A stretch of 29,908 nucleotides of DNA from Bellilinea sp034411135 (GCA_034411135.1 DAOUMN010000057.1:1-29908); one strand, 5' to 3'; shown: positions 12,950 to 22,379, numbered from the stretch's first letter. Numbers and translations: made by a program. Notes: generated from the letters alone by a model not told the origin.

Positions 12950-15910
12950 GTGAATGATCCCTACGTATATCCCGGTGCGTTGACAAAAAGTTTACGTAGC
13001 CAGGTTCGAATTGTAATCCTGGTGATCTTTCTGATTTTTTTAATGTTGGGCAGCATCGGAATATGGTTTTTTATTTTTCGCACTGAACGTGTCTCCTGGC
13101 AGGGCAGACAAGCGGAAGCTGCCCAGAATGCAGCCAGCACAATCGAGCAAACTTTGGATCGGGTCAAAGGCGCGTTGTTTTGGCTGGGTAATTTTGGTGA
13201 TCTAGCGAGCCTGGAAGACCCTGTTGTGATTCGGACATTTGAGAGTCAGCTTCCGGAAATGGTTGAATTTGTCTATGTTGATCGAGATGGAGAAATAATC
13301 ACATCGGCAACATTGGATCAAGATATTATTCTTGCGAATGCGAATGATCTTTTGTTATCGCCTTGGTTTGTTAATTCAAAAAACGGTCAAACCTTCGTAA
13401 GCGATCTTCAATTCAACACCCGCAATGAGCCTTTTCTGGTGCTTTCTGCCCCGGTAATGCGAAATGGTAACATCATAGCAGTGCGCCTGAAGATGGATTT
13501 ATTGTGGCATGTGGTTGATCAAGTCCGATTTGGCAAGCAGGGGCGGGTTTATATTATTGATAACGAAGGCAGAGTAATTGCTCACTCTGATAACCGTATT
13601 GTCCTCGAACGAACCAACTTGATTGACCGGTCGGAAACCAAAGCAATTTTGAATGCGTCACTTCACCGATGGGCTGGTGAATATGTCAATTTTCAAGGAC
13701 TTTCTGTTGCCGGAGTAAGTGTACCAATCTCTGGCACGAATTGGATATTGATTAGCGAGGTGCCTACTCGCGAGGTGTATCAAAACACTTTGATGGCTGC
13801 GACATTAATGTTCGTAGCCTTGCTTGTTCTGGGCTTGTTTCTTATACCAGTGTTCTTTTTGGTGTTTGATCGGTTATTAATCAAACCACTACGGATACTC
13901 GTTTCAGGCTCGGAAATCATTGGTGCCGGGAAATTGGATTTGCGCATTCCGGTGATGGGCGTTGTCGAATTTGACGAACTTGGTGATTCATTCAACAGAA
14001 TGGCTTCGGCACTCGATGAGCGTGACACAGCCTTAAAAATTCAATATAATGCATTACAAAGAGAAATCGAGGATCGTCAAAAAGCAGAAAGTGCCTTGCG
14101 CGAACTGAACCAAAAACTCGAATCCAGGGTCGAGGAGAGAACCAAAGAGTTGTCCGAGTCAAATGAAAGGTTGAGGACCGAAGTGGAAGAAAGAAAACGA
14201 TTGGAACGCCTATACCAAAACCTGATTGAACGGATGCCGGCTGTTTCTTATGTCAGCCCGATTGATTCACTGCTGTTATTCGATTTTGTCAGTCCGCAAA
14301 TCGAGCAGCTGACCGGTTGGGAAGCGCAAGAATGGATGGAAGATCCGCAAAAAAGGGAAAAATCTATTCACCCTGAGGATTTGGAAGAGGTGAAACTAAG
14401 TTTTTCCGAAGCCGCGAAAAATGCTCTGCCGGTCCGCCTGGAGTATCGCCTCATCCATCGAAACGGAAAAATTTTGTGGGTTGAGGACCATGCATCCCCG
14501 TTATACGGTGCCGATGGGCGTGTTGAATCATATCAGGGCGTCATTTTGGACATCACAACCCGCAAGAATGCTGAGAGTGAATTAATCTACAATGCTTATC
14601 ATGACACATTGACAGGTCTGCATAACCGTACCCGGTTGATCGAGCGGTTAAACCAGATCTTTTCCCAGAGAGGTAGCTGTCCCAATTTGATCTGCTTCGG
14701 ATTGTTGTTTATGGATCTGGACCGCTTCAAAATCATCAACGACAGCCTGGGGCATCGCATCGGCGACTTGCTTCTTATTGAGACAGCTCATCGATTGCAG
14801 GCGATCACACAAGCGACGCACACCCTGTCAAGGCTGGGAGGTGATGAATTTGTCATTCTTGTCGAAGGTGAGGATCCACGCAAAGAAGCAATTCAATTAT
14901 CGGATCGCCTGATGGTCGAGTTTCGCGCCCCATTCCATCTGGATGATCGCACTGTCTTTACGACAATTAGCATGGGGGTGGTGATTGATAATGGGGAATA
15001 CACCCAGCCAGAGGATGTGCTGCGAGATGCTGACATTGCCATGTATCGAGCCAAGGCGCGGGGCAGGGCTTGTTATGAGGTATTCTCGAAACCTTTGTTG
15101 GACCAGATGATTAACCGCCATCAGATCGAAGCGCTGTTGCGAGATGCGTTGGCTCGCAATGAGTTCAACCTGTATTATCAACCAATCGTTTCACTTAAGG
15201 ACAACCGCATCACAGGTTTCGAGGCGCTGATTCGCTGGATTACCCCCCAGCATGGCATGATCCAGCCGGCGGAGTTCATCTCTCTGGCAGAAGAAACGGG
15301 TTTGATTCAACAAATTGACCGCTGGGTGATGCGCGAAGCCTGTCGTCAGGTTGTAGAATGGCAAAAGAGTTGTGCGACCACCTATCCTTTTTCCATCAGT
15401 GTCAACCTGTCGGGCAGCCTATTGCAACAAGGCAATGTTGTTGAAATGATCGCAGAAATCCTGGCAGACACGGGGCTTGCACCAACCTCATTGAAAATCG
15501 AGCTAACTGAAAGTGTGTTTCTTGAGACCTCGGATTCCATAAACGAACAATTAAGGCAGATTCGAGATATCGGCGTTCAGCTTCAGATCGACGACTTTGG
15601 CACAGGCTATTCGTCGCTTTCCTACTTGCAGCGTTTTCCGATCACAACGATCAAAATCGATCGCAGTTTTATTGCCAGGATTGATCCTCAGTTCACGGGT
15701 ACTGAAATAGTGCAAGCCGTGATTGTGCTTGCAAAAGAGTTGGGACTGCAGACCATTGCCGAAGGGATCGAAACCCTCAGTCAACTGCACTGGCTTAAGG
15801 AAGCCGGTTGCGAGTTTGGACAGGGTTACCTGCTATACAAGCCGATGGATGCACATTCAACAGAGAATTTACTTAAGAATCTTGAAAGCAACGTGCCGGT
15901 TTCCACCTGA
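12950..15910 (+). CDS. Transmembrane Cache-HAMP-PAS-GGDEF-EAL cyclic-di-GMP receptor
   Basis: A 986-residue inner-membrane receptor for cyclic-di-GMP synthesis and/or breakdown. Helix 1 (about 20-43) and helix 2 (about 282-305) bracket an extracytoplasmic Cache-like ligand domain (45-280). HAMP (about 303-360), a coiled coil, PAS (about 424-545), GGDEF (about 549-715) and EAL (about 722-980) follow. The cyclase motif GGDEF (630-634) is intact, but RxxD, the product-inhibition site, is absent (QATH is there). The EAL domain keeps EALIRW, the Asn of SVNLSG, the Glu of KIELTES, DDFGTGYSS, KIDRSF and AEGIET, so phosphodiesterase activity is expected. The start is GTG. A bidirectional terminator follows. 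The ligand is unknown. Confidence 0.93.
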   Translation: MNDPYVYPGALTKSLRSQVRIVILVIFLIFLMLGSIGIWFFIFRTERVSWQGRQAEAAQNAASTIEQTLDRVKGALFWLGNFGDLASLEDPVVIRTFESQLPEMVEFVYVDRDGEIITSATLDQDIILANANDLLLSPWFVNSKNGQTFVSDLQFNTRNEPFLVLSAPVMRNGNIIAVRLKMDLLWHVVDQVRFGKQGRVYIIDNEGRVIAHSDNRIVLERTNLIDRSETKAILNASLHRWAGEYVNFQGLSVAGVSVPISGTNWILISEVPTREVYQNTLMAATLMFVALLVLGLFLIPVFFLVFDRLLIKPLRILVSGSEIIGAGKLDLRIPVMGVVEFDELGDSFNRMASALDERDTALKIQYNALQREIEDRQKAESALRELNQKLESRVEERTKELSESNERLRTEVEERKRLERLYQNLIERMPAVSYVSPIDSLLLFDFVSPQIEQLTGWEAQEWMEDPQKREKSIHPEDLEEVKLSFSEAAKNALPVRLEYRLIHRNGKILWVEDHASPLYGADGRVESYQGVILDITTRKNAESELIYNAYHDTLTGLHNRTRLIERLNQIFSQRGSCPNLICFGLLFMDLDRFKIINDSLGHRIGDLLLIETAHRLQAITQATHTLSRLGGDEFVILVEGEDPRKEAIQLSDRLMVEFRAPFHLDDRTVFTTISMGVVIDNGEYTQPEDVLRDADIAMYRAKARGRACYEVFSKPLLDQMINRHQIEALLRDALARNEFNLYYQPIVSLKDNRITGFEALIRWITPQHGMIQPAEFISLAEETGLIQQIDRWVMREACRQVVEWQKSCATTYPFSISVNLSGSLLQQGNVVEMIAEILADTGLAPTSLKIELTESVFLETSDSINEQLRQIRDIGVQLQIDDFGTGYSSLSYLQRFPITTIKIDRSFIARIDPQFTGTEIVQAVIVLAKELGLQTIAEGIETLSQLHWLKEAGCEFGQGYLLYKPMDAHSTENLLKNLESNVPVST

Positions 15911-15923
15911 CTGATGAGGAATT

Positions 15924-15955
15924 AAAAAACAGCGCCTACCCAGGCGCTGTTTTTT
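15924..15955. terminator. Bidirectional terminator between convergent genes
   Basis: AAAAAACAGCGCCT and AGGCGCTGTTTTTT form an almost perfect palindrome with a four-base loop (stem 15930-15937 with 15942-15949). A T-run follows on each strand, so it serves both the GGDEF-EAL gene (+) and the pyrophosphatase gene (-). Confidence 0.95.
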
Positions 15956-15975
15956 ATGAATATATTCTACTGTCT

Positions 15976-18291
15976 TTAATGAAACCAAAGACCGATCAAA
16001 CCTTGTCCGTTGCCAAAGGCAACTACCAGACCAGCGAAAACAACTGAAACCATTGACATCAGTTTGATCAAGATGTTGAGTGAAGGACCGGATGTGTCCT
16101 TGAGCGGGTCACCAACTGTATCGCCAACAACGGCAGCTTTATGGGCGCGTGAGCCTTTTCCGCCATATTCGCCAATTTCGATATATTTTTTTGCGTTATC
16201 CCAGGCGCCACCCGCGTTGGACATTGTGATTGCCAGAGAAAAACCAGCGGCTAAGGTGCCAGCGAGTAGCCCCAATACGCCAGCAATTCCAAATAAAACC
16301 CCAACTAGAACAGGAATGACAATGGCAGTAAGCGCAGGTGCAATCATTTCTGCCTGGGCAGACGCTGTGCTAATGGCTACGCAGCGTGCATAATCTGGCT
16401 TTTCGCGCCCTTCCAGGATGCCTGGGATTTCATGGAATTGACGGCGAACCTCCTGTACCATACCGGCGGCAGCACGACCAACAGCGCGCATGGTCATCGA
16501 GGAAAAGATAAACGCAGTGCCAACTCCAGTAAATACACCTGCCAGCACTGCTGGATTGAGTAGAGTTACATTGTAATACTCCATGAAATGTTGCATGGTC
16601 ATGTGGCTGACTTTAACAATTTCATTGCCGATGACCAGTTCTTCGATTCCGCGCAACTCAGTCAAGACGAGGCGGATCTCTTCGAGATAAGCTGCCAGTA
16701 GTGCCATAGAGGTCAACGCTGCGGATCCGATGGCAAATCCTTTGCCAATTGCAGCTGTTGTATTACCAACCGCGTCAAGCTGATCGGTTCGTTCGCGAAC
16801 AGAAGCATCCAGTTCCGCCATTTGGGCATTGCCCCCTGCATTATCTGCGATTGGTCCATAGGCGTCCGTTGCCAGGGTAAATCCTAAAGTAGACAGCATA
16901 GCAACCGCGGCTATACCCACACCAAATAAACCCATTAATAAATTGCTCGCGCCGCCAGCAACGTAATAACTGGTGATGATGCCCGCTACAACCGCTGCAA
17001 CCGGTAAACCACCAGATTCCATGCCAACCGCCAAGCCTTCGATCAGAGTTGTTGCCGGGCTGGTGTGTGCCTGGGCGGCAATATCGCGCGTGGGTTGAAA
17101 GGCGTGCGAAGTATAGTATTCAGTGGCTTTTCCGACAACGATGCCGACGATCAAGCCTGCAAGGATGCAGACCCAGATCGCTAGCCAATTCGGCAAGCCG
17201 AGGAAGTATAAGAGTGGTAGTGAAACCACAGCAATGCCGATCGAACTGAAATATAAACCCTTACTTAAAGCATTGATTAACGTTGCCTGATCGGCATCCT
17301 CACGAGTACGTACCATATATATGGCAATGATTGAGAGAACAATTCCAATTGCCGCCAGCGCAATTGGCGCAGTGATGAACATCAATCCCATGGCAAGTTC
17401 GGATTTGCCGGCGTAAAAATTCGGGTTTGCCAGACTGACAGCAGCCACGCCCAGTGCGGATGTAGCTAGAATTGAACCAGCGTAGGATTCGTATAAGTCG
17501 GCTCCCATGCCAGCCACGTCTCCAACATTGTCGCCTACGTTATCCGCAATGGTGGCTGGATTGCGGGGGTCATCTTCGGGGATGTTGGCTTCCACTTTAC
17601 CGACCAGATCGGCACCGACATCAGCCGCTTTTGTATAGATGCCGCCGCCGACACGCGCAAAAAGCGCTTGGGTTGAAGCACCCATACCGAAACTAAGCAT
17701 CACCGCTGTTATTTGAGGCAGTGGGTTGGCTGCCAGACTGATGAAATTCTGGGGGAGTATTTGCGGAAAAATGTAATAGAGCAAAAAGAACCAGGCTGTA
17801 ATATCCAATAGCGCAAAACCAACCACCACCAATCCCATCACAGCGCCTGCTCGCAAAGCAACCTGAAGACCATCATTAAGGCTTTTGCTCGCCGCAAATG
17901 CCGTTCTGGCGGAGGCATTTGTGGCGGTTTTCATGCCAAAAAAACCGCACAGCCCGGAAAACAACCCGCCGGTAATGAATGCGAATGGAACAATAGAGTT
18001 TTGCAAGCGAAAATACGCCAATATCAAGAAGATAATAAATAACACTGCGAAAACAATGCCGACCACTCGATACTGACGCGATAAATATGCCATCGCCCCT
18101 TCTCGCACTGCCTGGGCAATAAATTGCATCCGCTCATTGCCCTCTGACAGTCGCATCATTCGCGCGTAAAAATGTCTGGCAAAAACTAAAGCGATGGTGG
18201 CTGCGATTGGGCCGAGCCACCACATGGCAGGTATGGGATCCCGTACAATATCCATATTTGAGATAATTGCCGCCTGAAATACAGGTTCCAT
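15976..18291 (-). CDS. hppA: Membrane-bound ion-translocating pyrophosphatase, K+-dependent type
   Basis: A 771-residue polytopic pump that uses pyrophosphate hydrolysis to move H+ and/or Na+ across the membrane. Catalytic motifs are intact: DVGADLVGKVE (224-234), DNVGDNVGDVAGMGADL (250-266), the DAYGPIADNAGG loop (476-487) and GDTVGDPLKDTSGPSLN near the C-terminus. In GNTTAAIGKG, Ala513 and Gly516 occupy the positions that are Lys and Thr in K+-independent enzymes, so this is the K+-dependent class. Glu268 in DLYESY sits where many Na+-pumping members carry their ion-gate Glu, so Na+ or mixed transport is possible, but sequence alone does not settle it. The start has GGGAG upstream. It has its own promoter and is divergent from tex. 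Confidence 0.95.
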   Translation of the reverse strand: MEPVFQAAIISNMDIVRDPIPAMWWLGPIAATIALVFARHFYARMMRLSEGNERMQFIAQAVREGAMAYLSRQYRVVGIVFAVLFIIFLILAYFRLQNSIVPFAFITGGLFSGLCGFFGMKTATNASARTAFAASKSLNDGLQVALRAGAVMGLVVVGFALLDITAWFFLLYYIFPQILPQNFISLAANPLPQITAVMLSFGMGASTQALFARVGGGIYTKAADVGADLVGKVEANIPEDDPRNPATIADNVGDNVGDVAGMGADLYESYAGSILATSALGVAAVSLANPNFYAGKSELAMGLMFITAPIALAAIGIVLSIIAIYMVRTREDADQATLINALSKGLYFSSIGIAVVSLPLLYFLGLPNWLAIWVCILAGLIVGIVVGKATEYYTSHAFQPTRDIAAQAHTSPATTLIEGLAVGMESGGLPVAAVVAGIITSYYVAGGASNLLMGLFGVGIAAVAMLSTLGFTLATDAYGPIADNAGGNAQMAELDASVRERTDQLDAVGNTTAAIGKGFAIGSAALTSMALLAAYLEEIRLVLTELRGIEELVIGNEIVKVSHMTMQHFMEYYNVTLLNPAVLAGVFTGVGTAFIFSSMTMRAVGRAAAGMVQEVRRQFHEIPGILEGREKPDYARCVAISTASAQAEMIAPALTAIVIPVLVGVLFGIAGVLGLLAGTLAAGFSLAITMSNAGGAWDNAKKYIEIGEYGGKGSRAHKAAVVGDTVGDPLKDTSGPSLNILIKLMSMVSVVFAGLVVAFGNGQGLIGLWFH

Positions 18292-18351
18292 TTATTGATC
18301 TCCCATTTATTTAGATGATTAGGTTGTCATACAATTAAGCGCTGCGCAAAA

Positions 18352-18380
18352 ATTATACTGGATTATTAATAGTTTTTGAA
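18352..18380 (-). promoter_or_regulatory. Sigma-70 type promoter of hppA
   Basis: On the minus strand TTCAAA (18380-18375) and a perfect TATAAT (18357-18352) are separated by 17 bases. The predicted leader is about 54 bases to the ATG at 18291. Confidence 0.6.
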
Positions 18381-18415
18381 GCCTGCCAGGTATTATCTCC
18401 GAAAACAGATTCGCA

Positions 18416-18442
18416 TTGACCGAGAGAAAAACTCCCTATGAT
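18416..18442 (+). promoter_or_regulatory. Possible promoter of tex
   Basis: TTGACC (18416-18421) is followed after 15 bases by TATGAT (18437-18442). The spacer is short. It overlaps an upstream in-frame ATG (18438), which supports the downstream start at 18483. Confidence 0.35.
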
Positions 18443-18470
18443 AAAATCAACGTTCGAATTCGATCTTGCA

Positions 18471-18478
18471 AAGGGTGA
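18471..18478 (+). promoter_or_regulatory. Ribosome binding site that sets the tex start
   Basis: AAGGGTGA, extended as AAGGGTGAT, lies four bases before ATG 18483. The in-frame ATG at 18438 has no comparable site. Confidence 0.6.
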
Positions 18479-18482
18479 TAGG

Positions 18483-20624
18483 ATGACATACGCAGAGAAA
18501 ATAGCCAACGCTGTTCAAGTGCGAACCCACCAAATTCAAAATGCAATCCAATTATTTGAGGAAGGTAATACGATCCCGTTCATTGCCCGCTACCGTAAAG
18601 AAATGACTGGTGGACTGGATGAAGAACAGCTGCGTCAAGCCCAGCAGTTGTTAGAAAAATTACACGCACTGGATGAGCGCAGAAAAACAATCCTGGCATC
18701 GATTGAAGAGCAGGGCAAGCTGACGCCCGAATTGCAAGCATCAATCTTGCATGCCGACTCTCTGACGGAGCTCGAAGATTTCTATGCGCCGTATCGCCCA
18801 AAGCGACGCACCCGAGCCGCTACAGCCCGCGAAAAAGGATTACAACCTCTGGCAGATTTAATACTCCAACAGGCTTGTCCGAACAAGAGTATTGATCAAA
18901 TTGCTGGCTCGTTCCTAAATGACGATGTGCTAACAATTGAGGGTGCTCTTTCGGGGGCAAGAGACATTGTGGCGGAAACCATTTCTGACCATGCGGAAGT
19001 TCGCGCACGTGTGCGCGAAAAGGCAATGCGTTTCTCGGTTTTACGAGTTGAAAAAATCGAAAATGCTGTTGATGAGCGCAATGTATATCAGACATATTAT
19101 CAATTTGAATCCAGAGTTGATCGGATCAAACCACACCAAGTGTTAGCATTAAATCGTGGAGAAAAAGAAAAGGTTCTGCGCATTCGTTTTCATTTGGATG
19201 AGAAGGACTGGCTGGGCGAAATTCAATCCGTATTTTCCGGGAATTCACGATCGCCTTTCTTTGAACAACTTAAGATGGCAGTGATTGACTCGGCGGAAAG
19301 GTTGCTTTTACCAGCCATTGAACGGGATGTGCGTCGTACATTGACTGAGACAGCCGAAATACATGCCATCCGCGTTTTCGCGGAAAATGTACGCGCCTTG
19401 CTTAGCCAACCACCGCTGAAGGGGCATATTGTGATGGGAATAGATCCCGGTTTTCGTACCGGCTGTAAACTTGCCGTAGTGGACCAGACCGGTAAAGTGC
19501 TGACAACCAGCACAATTTATCCGCACGAACCACACAAGCAACACAAGGAATCACTGCATATACTTATTGATCTGATAAAAAAATATCAGGTGAGCTTGAT
19601 CGCTATTGGTAACGGCACGGCTTCTCGGGAAACAGAACAATTGGTCGCGGAACTGGTCAAATTGGCTGAATCAAGCCGTATCAAACTTCAATATTTGATT
19701 ACTAGCGAGGCAGGTGCTTCAGTCTATTCCGCCAGTCCAATGGCTCGTCAGGAATTGCCCAACCTGGATGTTTCATTACGCGGGGCGGTCTCGATTGCCC
19801 GCCGGGTGCAGGATCCCCTGGCTGAATTGGTGAAAATTGATCCCAAATCGATCGGTGTTGGTCTTTATCAGCACGACGTCGATCAAGCTGAACTATCACG
19901 AACCTTAACCGGCGTTGTAGAGGATGTTGTCAATTGGGTCGGTGTGGATGTGAACACTGCCTCACCGGCGTTGTTGACTTATGTATCTGGGATTGGTCAC
20001 AAACTGGCGGAGACGATCATAGCATATCGCGACCAGTCTGGAAGCTTTAAGAGCCGTACGGAGTTGAAAAAAATTCCCAAGCTGGGGGAAAAAACTTTCG
20101 AACAATGCGCGGGTTTTTTGCGCATTTTGGGTGGGCAAGAGTTGCTGGATGCAACTGCTATTCACCCAGAAAGTTACCCTACCGCCAAGGCGGTAATATT
20201 GAGATCCGGGATTGATGAAGCGCTGTCTCCGGAAGAACGGAGGCGCCGGCTCGCATTAATGAGAAAAGACGGTGGTCTCGAACGACTGGCATCTGAATTG
20301 GGGGTTGGACTACCTACGTTGACGGATATTTGTGATCAATTAGCCCGCCCAGGACGAGATCCACGCAGTGATGCGCCGCCGCCTATTCTGCGGTCGGATG
20401 TTTTGAAAATTGAGGATCTCGTGCCGGGAATGCAACTTAAGGGAACGGTTCGGAATGTGGTCGATTTTGGTGCGTTCGTTGATATCGGCGTAAAACAGGA
20501 CGGGTTACTGCACCGCACGCAATACCCGCATGAAGTCTTATTGAAGGTTGGTGATTTGGTCGAGATAAAAATCATATCAATTGACCTTGATCGACAGCGC
20601 ATCTCACTCGGCTGGGCTGGGTAG
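18483..20624 (+). CDS. tex: Tex family RNA-binding protein
   Basis: A 713-residue conserved nucleic-acid-binding protein of the Tex/Spt6-like family, linked to transcription and RNA handling. The N-terminal helical region carries the invariant EGNTIPFIARYRKEMTGGLDE (27-47) and DFYAPYRPKRRTRA. The YqgF/RNase H-like domain starts near 314 (HIVMGIDPGFRTG). The helix-hairpin-helix region is about 490-560 (VNTASPALLTYVSGIGHKLAE). A C-terminal S1 domain (about 647-710) contains GTVRNVVDFGAFVDIGVKQDGLLH. Start 18483 is chosen over 18438 because it has a Shine-Dalgarno and matches the usual N-terminus. Its 3' end overlaps the convergent tetR gene by 21 bases. Confidence 0.95.
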   Translation: MTYAEKIANAVQVRTHQIQNAIQLFEEGNTIPFIARYRKEMTGGLDEEQLRQAQQLLEKLHALDERRKTILASIEEQGKLTPELQASILHADSLTELEDFYAPYRPKRRTRAATAREKGLQPLADLILQQACPNKSIDQIAGSFLNDDVLTIEGALSGARDIVAETISDHAEVRARVREKAMRFSVLRVEKIENAVDERNVYQTYYQFESRVDRIKPHQVLALNRGEKEKVLRIRFHLDEKDWLGEIQSVFSGNSRSPFFEQLKMAVIDSAERLLLPAIERDVRRTLTETAEIHAIRVFAENVRALLSQPPLKGHIVMGIDPGFRTGCKLAVVDQTGKVLTTSTIYPHEPHKQHKESLHILIDLIKKYQVSLIAIGNGTASRETEQLVAELVKLAESSRIKLQYLITSEAGASVYSASPMARQELPNLDVSLRGAVSIARRVQDPLAELVKIDPKSIGVGLYQHDVDQAELSRTLTGVVEDVVNWVGVDVNTASPALLTYVSGIGHKLAETIIAYRDQSGSFKSRTELKKIPKLGEKTFEQCAGFLRILGGQELLDATAIHPESYPTAKAVILRSGIDEALSPEERRRRLALMRKDGGLERLASELGVGLPTLTDICDQLARPGRDPRSDAPPPILRSDVLKIEDLVPGMQLKGTVRNVVDFGAFVDIGVKQDGLLHRTQYPHEVLLKVGDLVEIKIISIDLDRQRISLGWAG

Positions 20625-21218
20625 ATCGCGTTTTAATCCCTTCAAGAGTAAATCAAAACAATCCCGTGTGGTTTGACTCCAGTTGGTTGCACCGGGGTCG
20701 ATTAGACCCTGTAAAATAATGCCCATAGCCATCGAAATCAAAGCCCGAGATGCCAATTCGGGATCCCCAGGTTGAATGCTGCCTTCCTGCATCCCTTGGT
20801 GCAAGTATCTGGCAAAGTAGGCATGATACCGTCGGTAAGGTTCGATAACGAGTTGCCAAATCTGCGGGTCGCGTAGTGAATGCAGCCAGAATTCCAAAAA
20901 AATCGACAAGTAATTGGACGACTCAGTAAATATGGACCTGGTTGATTCTGTCATATCCAGCAGGCTTTCCGGGACATTTCTGGATTCGCTGCGGATTTGG
21001 TTCAACTGCTGGTCAAGACCGCCAAGCCAAACATTGAGCAGCTCGATGAATAGCGCTTGTTTGCTTGAAAAATGGTAGTAAAATGCACCTTTTGTTACGC
21101 CAGCCACATGGCAAATATCAGAGACACTGGCGGCCTCGAATCCATTGCGCGAGAAACAGATCTGGGCTGCCTGGATAATCTTGTTTCGGGTTTCACTTGC
21201 GCGGATCTGGTGTGTCAC
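20604..21218 (-). CDS. TetR/AcrR-family transcriptional regulator
   Basis: A 204-residue one-component repressor. The DNA-binding helix-turn-helix spans about residues 10-55: IIQAAQICFSRNGFEAASVSDICHVAGVTKGAFYYHFSSK, with the typical GAFYYHF recognition end. The rest is the helical ligand-binding and dimerisation domain and gives no clue to the ligand. The start is GTG, overlapping the ilvE stop as GTGA (21218-21215), so it is translated from the ilvE message. Its likely targets are its own promoter ahead of ilvE or the divergent methyltransferase gene, but this is inference. The C-terminal codons overlap the end of tex on the other strand. Confidence 0.9.
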   Translation of the reverse strand: MTHQIRASETRNKIIQAAQICFSRNGFEAASVSDICHVAGVTKGAFYYHFSSKQALFIELLNVWLGGLDQQLNQIRSESRNVPESLLDMTESTRSIFTESSNYLSIFLEFWLHSLRDPQIWQLVIEPYRRYHAYFARYLHQGMQEGSIQPGDPELASRALISMAMGIILQGLIDPGATNWSQTTRDCFDLLLKGLKRDLPSPAE

Positions 21219-22147
21219 GAAAGATTATCCCAATGTATCGGAGTCAACCAATCTTTGGAACGCGGATGAACACCGGTAACTACCTGATGAAATGCAGTTT
21301 GCAAAGATTGCGTTATTGGTCCAATTTTACCTGTTGCAATCGTGCGGAAATCAATCTCTCGAATGGCGACGACCTCGGCAGCTGTACCGCACACAAATAC
21401 CTCGTCTGCGGTATACAACATATCCCTTCCAAGAAGTTTTTCGACGACGGGATAGCCAAAGTCTTGTGCCAACGTGATCAAGGTATCGCGGGTGATGCCT
21501 TCCAGTATCGATGCCAGGGGAGTGGTATAAATAATGCCTTTGCGGACTATAAATAAATTTTCACCGGTGCATTCGGCGACATAACCCTGTGGATCAAGCA
21601 GAATAGCTTCATCAAAGCCCAACCGCTCGGATTCGGTTTTTGCAAGGATGCTGTTTACGTAATTACCACTAATTTTTGCCTTGGTCATGGAAACGTTGGG
21701 ATGCAAGCGAGTAAATGATGAAATATTGGCTCGGACACCTTGACGCGCCTGATCGCCGTATATATTGCCCCATTCCCAGCAGGCGATCCCAATACGAGCG
21801 ACTCCACTGTCCAGGCTGAGATTTAACTTTGGGCTGTAGAGATAGATTAGTGGGCGGATGTAGCAAGAGGTAAATTGATTGGCTCGTACCAGCTCGATAG
21901 CGGCGGTGGATAATTCCTGCGCAGAAAAGGGTATCGCCTGAAACCCAAGGATATGGGCTGATTCGATTAACCGTTGCATATGCTCGTGTAGCCGAAATAC
22001 AGCTGACCCGTGCTCGGTTTGATAACAGCGAATCCCTTCGAAGACGCCGATCCCATAATGAAGGCCCGAGGTTAAGAAGTGAACATTTGCCTTTTCATAA
22101 GGGACCATGTTACCGTCCATCCAGATGTATTTCGATTCGATGCCCAT
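21215..22147 (-). CDS. ilvE: Branched-chain amino acid aminotransferase (fold type IV PLP enzyme)
   Basis: A 310-residue enzyme for the last step of valine, leucine and isoleucine synthesis, or the first step of their breakdown, exchanging the amino group with 2-oxoglutarate/glutamate. IWMDGNMVPYEKANVHFLTSGLHYGIGVFEGIR is the standard N-terminus. Lys158 in AKISGNYVNS is the PLP-binding Lys. DEAILLDPQGYVAECTGENLFIV and LEGITRDT are the cofactor-phosphate motifs, and CGTAAEV completes the site. Branched-chain preference rather than D-amino-acid or aminodeoxychorismate activity is judged from these motifs. ATG 22147 is five bases after GGAGG; the TTG at 22150 is less likely. It forms an operon with tetR. 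Confidence 0.92.
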   Translation of the reverse strand: MGIESKYIWMDGNMVPYEKANVHFLTSGLHYGIGVFEGIRCYQTEHGSAVFRLHEHMQRLIESAHILGFQAIPFSAQELSTAAIELVRANQFTSCYIRPLIYLYSPKLNLSLDSGVARIGIACWEWGNIYGDQARQGVRANISSFTRLHPNVSMTKAKISGNYVNSILAKTESERLGFDEAILLDPQGYVAECTGENLFIVRKGIIYTTPLASILEGITRDTLITLAQDFGYPVVEKLLGRDMLYTADEVFVCGTAAEVVAIREIDFRTIATGKIGPITQSLQTAFHQVVTGVHPRSKDWLTPIHWDNLS

Positions 22148-22162
22148 CAATTCCTCCTGGAA

Positions 22163-22257
22163 TTTATACCAGTGCAGATCATAACTTTCGTAATATTGTT
22201 ACACAATCGAGATCATTTGAAAAGCCTCAGGTGTTTCTTTATTTGATAACAATCAAA
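22163..22257 (-). promoter_or_regulatory. ilvE-tetR promoter region with palindromes
   Basis: An extended -10 (TGGTATAAA; TATAAA at 22168-22163) lies just upstream of the ilvE ribosome binding site; the -35 is poor. Two inverted repeats lie upstream: ATTGT-tac-ACAAT (22195-22207) near the -35, and TTTGAT-aaca-ATCAAA (22242-22257). The second has the size of a TetR-type operator. The region is A/T-rich, so chance palindromes are possible. Confidence 0.35.
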
Positions 22258-22379
22258 ACAGGGGTGGTTGAAAACGTGATACACTAACCATTAATTGGAT
22301 CAATTGTTATTGCTGTTGAAAAAAGCAGAAAGACAATTGCTGCCCATCTCGTTTTACCTACAGATTAGTGATGATCTTC

